Shown here: positions 60,813 to 64,000 of the stretch, piece by piece | Position numbering within the stretch: the stretch's first letter is position 1 | Layout: each line of letters begins with the position of its first letter | NCBI GenBank assembly: GCA_965230205.1 | Contig: OZ245996.1 | Span: 2,666,001 to 2,730,000, forward strand | Direction: 5' to 3' | Length of the DNA stretch: 64,000 bases | Source of the DNA: CANLBN01 sp965230205 | GTDB lineage: Bacteria; Pseudomonadota; Gammaproteobacteria; Pseudomonadales; Cellvibrionaceae | Position numbers and translations under genes: made by a program | The notes under the pieces: generated by a model | Database searches by the model: none | What the model was told of the DNA's origin: nothing | The model's input: the letters and a program-made list of their open reading frames with translations, nothing else

Positions 60813-61250
60813 CTATTGCCCCATAAAATTCTCTTTAAAGTAGTCCCATATGCCTAAAGAGAAGCCAGGGAATAGATCAATGCCCGCATAGGACTTAAGT
60901 AGATAAATGATCAGTAAGCCAAACATAGCAGAACAGCTGATGAAAATTAATAGGATAACTGCTGTCATAAATGCTGATGCTCTTTTTTCTCTATCAGATA
61001 ACTGTCTTCGATTGCGCCCCAATAGAAATACATAGTAGAAGCGCCAGCGAGAAAAAGGAAATGTTAGTGTACCCCTTAAATCAACCGCATGATGCCCCCA
61101 GCTGCGGCTACCAATAGCTGTTTTAATATGGGTAAGTTGGATGTCTGAAAATGAGTCCGCAACTTTTGCAGGCATCCTGGACAGTATATTCTGTATCGCA
61201 GGATCCTTACGGATATCCATATTGTCAGGGAACGGTTGGTGACTGTTCAT
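60813..61250 (-). CDS. Unknown membrane protein with two membrane segments
   Basis: A 145-residue protein. A soluble N-terminal half contains FSDIQLTHIKTAIGSRSWGHHAVDLRGTLTFPFSRWRFYYVFLLGRNRRQLSDREKR, a motif-rich stretch I have seen only as an uncharacterised gammaproteobacterial pattern. It is followed by two membrane segments (about 90-115 and 120-135). Function is unknown. Confidence 0.7.
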   Translation of the reverse strand: MNSHQPFPDNMDIRKDPAIQNILSRMPAKVADSFSDIQLTHIKTAIGSRSWGHHAVDLRGTLTFPFSRWRFYYVFLLGRNRRQLSDREKRASAFMTAVILLIFISCSAMFGLLIIYLLKSYAGIDLFPGFSLGIWDYFKENFMGQ

Positions 61251-61328
61251 TAAAACCTACTGCTGAAAATGGATCGCTTTGCATTCTGTCCTGTAACAAC
61301 AGGCGTGTTTTGCTCGGAATGCCAATAA

Positions 61329-61361
61329 TATAGGTGAGCCTCTTTTTTAGGCTCATCTATA
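61329..61361. terminator. Hairpin downstream of the chemoreceptor gene
   Basis: A near-perfect 13-bp stem (TATAGGTGAGCCT with AGGCTCATCTATA, one mismatch) with a T-rich loop on the plus strand (A-rich on the minus strand). It lies between two minus-strand genes, after the chemoreceptor stop, and is probably its terminator. Confidence 0.55.
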
Positions 61362-61494
61362 TAATTGAGTGTAGACAAGGAAATTCATCGGTACAAATTT
61401 TTGCTGGGTGAAAAAATATTTTATGTCGTAGTTAGATAAGGCGAAAACCATTCTGTTTTATATGAATGGTCGAGCGGTTTAGGAAATATGTCGC

Positions 61495-63402
61495 TTAATC
61501 ATTGCAAAGTTTGAAGCGGTCGGTTAATTGGCCTAGAGTTTCAGCTTGTGATGATAAGTGGTGTGTATGTTCTTCCAATGTGAGGCGAGTTTGTTTGGTG
61601 TTTTCACTTTGCTCAAAGATATGTTCGACCTGGGTGGCAATATCATTGGTGTTATAGGAAATTTCTTCAACAGCAACAACAACTTGATCCATTTCTGCTG
61701 CAACGTTTTGCACATAATTTTCAATGGATTCAAAAGAGATCATGGCATTGTTTGCATTTTCCTGTCCAGAACAGGCTAGTTTAATACCTTCGTCCATTAA
61801 ATTACCCATGCGCTTGGATTGATCGTTAAAGTTCTTGATAATATCGCCAATACTACTGGTCGCATTCACTGTTTTTTGCGCTAAGGCACGGACTTCATCG
61901 GCTACAACTGAAAAGCCACGGCCTGCTTCACCAGCGCGTGCTGATTCTATTGCTGCATTGAGTGCTAATAAATTCGTTTGATCAGCAAGGTCATTTATCA
62001 CATCAATAATGCCCAACATTTTGTTGCTAGATTGAGCTAAGTTAGTGACTTCTTCGTGAGTGTTTTCGATGAGCTTAACGATATGGCTCATAGACTCCAC
62101 ACAATTATTAATGACTTCGCCACCAGTCTGTGTTGCATCTGACGCAGACCGAGCAGTTTCACTCACATCGACTGAGCGTTTAGCGACATCGTTTACAGCA
62201 ATGGAAATTTGCTGAGTTGCCACAGTAGATTGTTGTGTTTTTTGTTCAACTTCTTGGCTTGTTATGGCAAGTTGCTCGACGGCTTGTTCCATTTGTTGAC
62301 GAATATCGAGCAGTGATTCATTACCATCAACGACTTTGGAAATGACACCGGAAATATCATGAACCATATGGTTTGATGCCATGCGAAGTTGAGTGAACTC
62401 ATCTTTTTGATTGTTGCCTACAGATAAACTTTCTGAAAAATTACCTTCGGCGACTTGTTTTAAGAAGGCCTGCATGTTTTTTAACTGTATATTCAGTTGC
62501 CTGGCAATACCACCCAAACTTATAAAAGTAATAAATCCTACAATCATTCCGACAGTCGAAATAATGGTAATTGAAGTTTTTCGGGCGCTATTAGATTCTA
62601 TGCGAACAGGTTGGATGACATTCTCTTCGAGGAAAATGTTTTGCTCCTTGACTAGGCTGGCTAACTCTTCTTTTAGGGGAAGCATGGTATTGATAATATT
62701 ACGCTCTTTTTCAATTAATATTTTTACATCTTCGAAAATGAGTCGATGTTTAGCAATTGCTTTACCGAGGTCTTTTGTCTGCCAGTTCAACCTTACTACC
62801 ATAGCCTCGAGTTTTTTGAGTGGAGACTCCATGTTTGCTTCATTTTTTTTGTCCTTCGTTACCGCATACTTTTGTTGACTGAATATTAAAGCGCCTACAG
62901 GCTCTTCAACTGCGGAAAATGAGAGTTTTTCAAGAGTATTTAACGCCGAAAATAAATCTTTAATTCTTCCTTCGTCTGTATTAAAGCCTAGATCCATACC
63001 ATTGTTAAGCCAGTCCCTACGCTGCTTAGTATAGTTTTTGATAAGCTCTGATAATTTACTAGTAAATGTCATTAATTCTGTATTGTTGAGTGTGGCTGCC
63101 TTACTTTGCATGTCTAGACTCATATTTTCTAATGAAACTAAACTCGCTTCAAAAGAGGAGGCATTATCAGCTTTTAATTGTGCAGCTGCGGACTCAAGCT
63201 CTAATAAATCAATCGTTAATAATAAAGCACTGACTTTGTACTCAGTTGCAGCATTTTGTTTTTCAGTACTATTATTTACAGTGCTTAAGCTCATAAATGC
63301 TGAACCTGACACAAACAATAACCCCAATAAAGTAATCACAATGACTATGGATAGTTTTTGCTTCCAGGAAAAGTGTAAGGAAATTTTAGGGGTAGTAATC
63401 AT
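61495..63402 (-). CDS. Membrane methyl-accepting chemotaxis protein
   Basis: A 635-residue chemoreceptor with membrane segments at about 15-35 and 282-302, a helical periplasmic sensing domain between them, a HAMP region (about 303-355), and a signalling domain with the conserved tip (INDLADQTNLLALNAAIESARAGEAGRGFSVVADEVRALAQKT). It binds CheA/CheW at the tip. The ligand is unknown. Its signalling domain is nearly identical to that of the next gene. Confidence 0.93.
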   Translation of the reverse strand: MITTPKISLHFSWKQKLSIVIVITLLGLLFVSGSAFMSLSTVNNSTEKQNAATEYKVSALLLTIDLLELESAAAQLKADNASSFEASLVSLENMSLDMQSKAATLNNTELMTFTSKLSELIKNYTKQRRDWLNNGMDLGFNTDEGRIKDLFSALNTLEKLSFSAVEEPVGALIFSQQKYAVTKDKKNEANMESPLKKLEAMVVRLNWQTKDLGKAIAKHRLIFEDVKILIEKERNIINTMLPLKEELASLVKEQNIFLEENVIQPVRIESNSARKTSITIISTVGMIVGFITFISLGGIARQLNIQLKNMQAFLKQVAEGNFSESLSVGNNQKDEFTQLRMASNHMVHDISGVISKVVDGNESLLDIRQQMEQAVEQLAITSQEVEQKTQQSTVATQQISIAVNDVAKRSVDVSETARSASDATQTGGEVINNCVESMSHIVKLIENTHEEVTNLAQSSNKMLGIIDVINDLADQTNLLALNAAIESARAGEAGRGFSVVADEVRALAQKTVNATSSIGDIIKNFNDQSKRMGNLMDEGIKLACSGQENANNAMISFESIENYVQNVAAEMDQVVVAVEEISYNTNDIATQVEHIFEQSENTKQTRLTLEEHTHHLSSQAETLGQLTDRFKLCND

Positions 63403-63413
63403 AATATGTACTT

Positions 63414-64000
63414 TTATTTGTTAGCTGAAAGCTTAAATCGATTAGTTAGTTGTCCCAGAGTCTCAGCCTGTGATGATAAGTGATGTGTATGCTCTTCCAG
63501 TGTGAGACGCGTTTGTTTGGTATTTTCACTTTGCTCAAAGATATGCTCGACCTGAGTGGCGATATCGTTGGTGTTATAAGAAATTTCTTCAACAGCAACG
63601 ACGACTTGATCCATTTCTGCCGCAACATTCTGCACATAATTCTCAATGGACTCAAAAGAGATCATGGCATTATTTGCATTTTCCTGGCCAGAGCAGGCAA
63701 GTTTTATACCCTCGTCCATTAAATTTCCCATACGTTTGGATTGATCATTAAAGTTCTTGATAATGTCGCCAATACTACTAGTTGCGCTTACTGTTTTTTG
63801 TGCCAGTGCGCGGACTTCATCGGCTACAACTGAAAAACCACGACCCGCTTCACCAGCACGAGCGGACTCTATCGCTGCATTGAGTGCTAACAAATTGGTC
63901 TGATCGGCAAGGCCATTAATGACGTCAATAATGCCTAGCATTTTAGTGCTGGATTGGGCGAGATTAGTGACTTCTTCATGAGTATTTTCAATAAGTTGAA
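63414..64000 (-). CDS. Methyl-accepting chemotaxis protein, 3' part (cut by window edge)
   Basis: The C-terminal 195 residues of a second chemoreceptor; the frame is open to the right edge. The signalling domain matches that of the adjacent gene almost residue for residue, including the C-terminal LTLEEHTHHLSSQAETLGQLT, with only a handful of changes. The DNA differs at many third codon positions. The gene ends 12 bases before the start of the neighbouring receptor, so the two are tandem and cotranscribed. The sensor half lies outside the window. Confidence 0.92.
   Translation of the reverse strand, partial: QLIENTHEEVTNLAQSSTKMLGIIDVINGLADQTNLLALNAAIESARAGEAGRGFSVVADEVRALAQKTVSATSSIGDIIKNFNDQSKRMGNLMDEGIKLACSGQENANNAMISFESIENYVQNVAAEMDQVVVAVEEISYNTNDIATQVEHIFEQSENTKQTRLTLEEHTHHLSSQAETLGQLTNRFKLSANK

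Noticed and set aside
1..64000. Insertion sequences, prophage genes or CRISPR arrays
   Set aside because: No transposase, phage structural gene or regularly spaced repeat array was recognised on either strand.

Overview
The window comes from a gammaproteobacterium, probably a marine one. The right part carries an ordinary gammaproteobacterial housekeeping block: ychF, pth, rplY, prs, tRNA-Gln, ispE and lolB on one strand, and hemA, prfA and prmC divergent from it. I cannot fix the genus from sequence alone; a Cellvibrionales-like marine lineage is only a guess.

Layout. (1) 1-8490 is a copper-detoxification island: the CopA multicopper oxidase, CopB, a Met/His-rich periplasmic protein, cytochromes c (one broken), a Cu(I) P-type ATPase, a cupredoxin, a DUF2933 protein, a DUF5676 protein and a Spy/CpxP-like protein. 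(2) About 9120-24180 is the type IV secretion backbone of a genomic-island-type integrative conjugative element (ICE; the RAQPRD/PFL_4701-PFL_4711/TraG gene set). A small mercury-uptake operon (merR, merT, merP, a GDCCVxC protein, merF; no merA) is inserted between the VirB4-like ATPase and the PFL_4709 gene. (3) 24181-30480 holds ICE accessory and maintenance genes: DUF3577, RadC-like, two unknowns, PFL_4669, DUF2857, an XRE regulator, a membrane protein, and a TraI_2-like protein whose metal-site histidines appear lost. (4) 30993-36800 is a DUF2817 peptidase, a penicillin-acylase-family lipoprotein and a TonB-dependent receptor on one strand. (5) 36849-40148 is an operon of an HTH-like protein, a periplasmic binding protein and a hybrid histidine kinase. 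(6) 40296-41907 is a run of small unknown genes ending at a tRNA-Met. (7) 42330-64000 is core chromosome with chemoreceptors, an RNA helicase, a two-receiver response regulator, DUF898 and M48 membrane proteins and a carboxylesterase.

Working together: the copper genes cover periplasmic oxidation and binding, outer-membrane handling and inner-membrane export. The mer genes would import Hg(II) for a reductase that is not in the window. The conjugation genes form a membrane-spanning pore (VirB7/8/9/10-like proteins, pilin-like small membrane proteins, TraU, TraG and an ATPase). TraD, a clear complete relaxase, the integrase and the par genes are not seen here. The tRNA-Met at 42133-42209, whose 3' end faces the island, is a plausible integration target.

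The most interesting signal is a set of five structured leaders in front of ICE genes (9120, 23524, 24200, 24757, 25499). In each, a hairpin loop can pair with a strand just downstream, in pseudoknot order. That same strand, or one overlapping it, is complementary to the ribosome binding site. The sequences differ but the architecture is kept, which suggests a family of RNA switches controlling translation. A second unusual signal is a pair of 103-bp palindromic elements in opposite orientation (23373 and 26301) whose arms differ by compensatory changes.
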